Shown here: positions 6,501 to 7,222 of the stretch, piece by piece
Numbering within the stretch: position 1 is the first letter of the stretch
Layout of the letters: every line of letters starts with the position of its first letter
Source: DAOTVD01 sp034437075
GTDB lineage: Bacteria; Chloroflexota; Anaerolineae; Aggregatilineales; J027
NCBI GenBank assembly: GCA_034437075.1
Contig: DAOTVD010000122.1
Location: forward strand, 1-7,222
Direction of reading: 5' to 3'
Length of the DNA stretch: 7,222 nucleotides
The notes under the pieces: model-generated
The model's input: only the letters and a program-made list of their open reading frames with translations
The model's database searches: none
Told to the model about the DNA's origin: nothing
Position numbers and translations under genes: made by a program

Positions 6501-7222
6501 AGGCGGCTTTGGGCCGATCACCCAATTGGCGGGTATGCGTGGCTTGATGGCCGACCCCTCGGGGCGCATCATCGACCTGCCGATTCGCAGTAACTTTCGC
6601 GTGGGGCTTACCGCCCAGGAATACTTCATCAGCACGCACGGCGCGCGTAAAGGCTTGGCCGACACCGCCTTGCGTACGGCGGATGCGGGTTATCTGACAC
6701 GGCGCTTGGTGGATGTGGCGCAAGACGTCATCGTGAACCGTAGCGATTGCGGCACCAAAGCCGGTATCTGGATTATGAATCCGCGCCACCCCAACAACGC
6801 GGGCCGCGAAGAGGCCGATGTCGCTGGGCAGTCTTTGCAAGAGCGCATCATTGGCCGCGTGGCCTCGCGCCCAGGCATTGACCCCGAAACGGGCGAAATC
6901 ATCGTTGAGCGCAACGAGATGATTGACGAAGCTATCGCGGATCAACTCGTGGATGCGGGGGTCGAAGGCATGATGGTGCGCAGCCCCATGACCTGCGCGC
7001 TCATCCACGGGATTTGCTCGCTGTGCTACGGGCGCGACCTAGGGCGCGGTGAATTGGTTAGCATGGGCGCAGCGGTCGGTATCATGGCCGCGCAGTCTAT
7101 CGGCGAACCCGGCACGCAGTTGACCCTACGCACGTTCCACACGGGTGGTACGGCGGAGAAATCCGGCGACATCACGACCGGCTTGCCGCGCGTGGAAGAA
7201 CTCTTTGAGGCCCGCCGCACGC
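3544..7222 (+). CDS. rpoC: DNA-directed RNA polymerase subunit beta', partial (C-terminus outside window)
   Basis: The frame is open for 1226 codons to the right edge. Beta' forms the clamp and half of the active centre of RNA polymerase. Visible landmarks: zinc site 1 with C59, C61, C74 and C77; the sigma-binding clamp helices around 423-475 (DLYRRVINRNNRLKRLL, NEKRMLQEAVD); GKRVDYSGRSVI; NRAPTLHRLGIQAFE; the catalytic NADFDGDQ at 627-634, whose D629, D631 and D633 hold the magnesium; the bridge helix at about 1024-1059 (STHGARKGLADTALRTA); zinc site 2 with C1069, C1151, C1158 and C1161; and the trigger-loop start QLTLRTFHTGG, where H1199 corresponds to E. coli H936. The trigger loop runs straight into GDITTGLPRVEELFEAR, so it lacks the large enterobacterial-type insertion. 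Residues about 140-326 are an extra, highly charged, helical segment. Translation starts at TTG behind GGAGG. rpoB is not directly upstream. Confidence 0.99.
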   Translation, partial: MEAKDFSALRISLASPDQIKSWSYGEVTKPETINYRRLRPEKDGLFCEAIFGPAKDYQCYCGKYKNIRYKGIICDKCGVEVTKSSVRRERMGHIELAAPVAHVWYTRRVPSYLGLLLDVSRRNLDRVLYFAQYVVTHVDEEARQRALSRLQDERGRTEDELVGDLDERILAFREERDAILQELEARRQSLDEKYNTQRDEIAEEIVADGQRLQRRIEDHIESGRVYEDDIIFPRGEVKIASANEAPDYHHVELVQAEVTASLNELQAEIEDRLAEERNLLDREADEQTSHIAEEIERLMGERAGRIGQLGERYADAEDELKKLHVLQFLSETRYRELRQRFGPVFRANMGAEALLDVLRYMDLDAESVKLWQEVRETRSKQKRKKATKRLRVVESLRGSGNLPEWMILTVLPVIPPDLRPMVQLDGGRFATSDLNDLYRRVINRNNRLKRLLELGAPDVIVRNEKRMLQEAVDSLIDNSQRGKALSRRGRRELKSLSDMLKGKKGRFRRNLLGKRVDYSGRSVIVIGPQLKLHQCGLPKMMALELFRPFVIAKLVQYNYASNVKSAKRIIERERPEVWEVLEEAISERPVLLNRAPTLHRLGIQAFEAQLVEGKAIQIHPLVCSAFNADFDGDQMAVHVPLRDKAVEEAQDLMLSTRNLLKPADGSPVVAPSKDMVLGNYYLTMDPTAEIVTLPNRADDFRSWEVLREGGYRVGVVFNSAGERQVVHRELIYTNEVVSFREIIETDEDGLIIQRQDAEDLAFEALRAGEIDCLVHNALDAIAFAERNQFEIELANLWERRHVVDMDEVDYLYNLGIVGLHTPILLGNYYDDPKRQPPAEPEITTVGRAIFNRILPDVMRFHQETLDKKRLQRLVAKAYQVLGQTETTEVVDQIKNLGFHYATISGTTIAVHDLTVPPERDAILSAAEKAVDGFARSYRRGLMTEQERYLKTVSSWNDAKDRLQDVIRDTIDPFGPVAVMAISGSTKGGFGPITQLAGMRGLMADPSGRIIDLPIRSNFRVGLTAQEYFISTHGARKGLADTALRTADAGYLTRRLVDVAQDVIVNRSDCGTKAGIWIMNPRHPNNAGREEADVAGQSLQERIIGRVASRPGIDPETGEIIVERNEMIDEAIADQLVDAGVEGMMVRSPMTCALIHGICSLCYGRDLGRGELVSMGAAVGIMAAQSIGEPGTQLTLRTFHTGGTAEKSGDITTGLPRVEELFEARRT
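3961..4521 (+). other. Coiled-coil insertion within beta' (residues about 140-326)
   Basis: After YFAQYVVTHVD the E. coli protein reaches the segment equivalent to SETRYRELRQRFG with only a short linker, while here about 187 residues intervene. The segment is dominated by E, R, L, A and Q in heptad-like order: two helical arms, roughly 140-220 and 252-326, flank a non-helical centre (DDIIFPRGEVKIASANEAPDYHH split around 228-250). This predicts an antiparallel coiled-coil hairpin with a small folded tip projecting from the clamp side. Thermus beta' carries a different, larger insertion at about the same place. The insert reads through in frame with no sign of an intein. Confidence 0.8.

Noticed and set aside
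6013..7008. 331-codon open frame on the minus strand
   Set aside because: This is another antisense shadow of rpoC, covering the bridge-helix and zinc-site region. It has no plausible protein features.

Overview
The window looks like a chromosomal segment from a moderately GC-rich bacterium, most likely a member of the Chloroflexota. This is an inference from three things: a beta' subunit with a long coiled-coil-rich insertion near its N-terminus and no large insertion in the trigger loop, an F420-type PPOX enzyme, and small membrane proteins of a kind I associate with that phylum. No ribosomal RNA, tRNA, mobile element or CRISPR array is visible.

Layout. Positions 1-2710 carry five closely spaced minus-strand genes that read leftward as one probable operon. 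In transcription order these are a membrane-anchored protein of unknown function (2710-2171), a small two-helix membrane protein (2151-1840), a membrane-bracketed PD40/TolB-type beta-propeller protein (1843-1001), a PPOX-class probable F420-dependent enzyme (965-582), and a Clp N-domain protein that runs off the left edge (550-1). Gaps are 19, -4, 35 and 31 bases. The -4 is an ATGA stop/start overlap, which supports co-transcription. The region 2711-2853 is a divergent promoter region with a perfect 15-base inverted repeat. To its right lies a plus-strand single-pass membrane protein of unknown function (2854-3276).

The right half is rpoC, the beta' subunit of RNA polymerase. It starts at a TTG at 3544 and runs off the right edge; 1226 residues are visible, including both zinc sites, the catalytic NADFDGDQ loop, the bridge helix and the start of the trigger loop. 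It has its own near-perfect promoter (TTGACA, 16 bases, TATAAT at 3299-3326) and a leader of about 210 bases with possible secondary structure. rpoB is not directly upstream.

How the parts relate. rpoC is core transcription machinery and appears to be an independent transcription unit. The leftward operon mixes membrane or surface-facing proteins with one cytosolic cofactor-dependent enzyme and a Clp-type substrate-recognition domain; no common pathway can be read from the sequence. I see no convincing new multi-gene defence or mobile system. The points most worth a second look are the rpoC leader, the beta' insertion, the altered F-loop of beta', the Clp N-domain protein that seems to lead into a membrane segment, and the palindrome in the divergent promoter.
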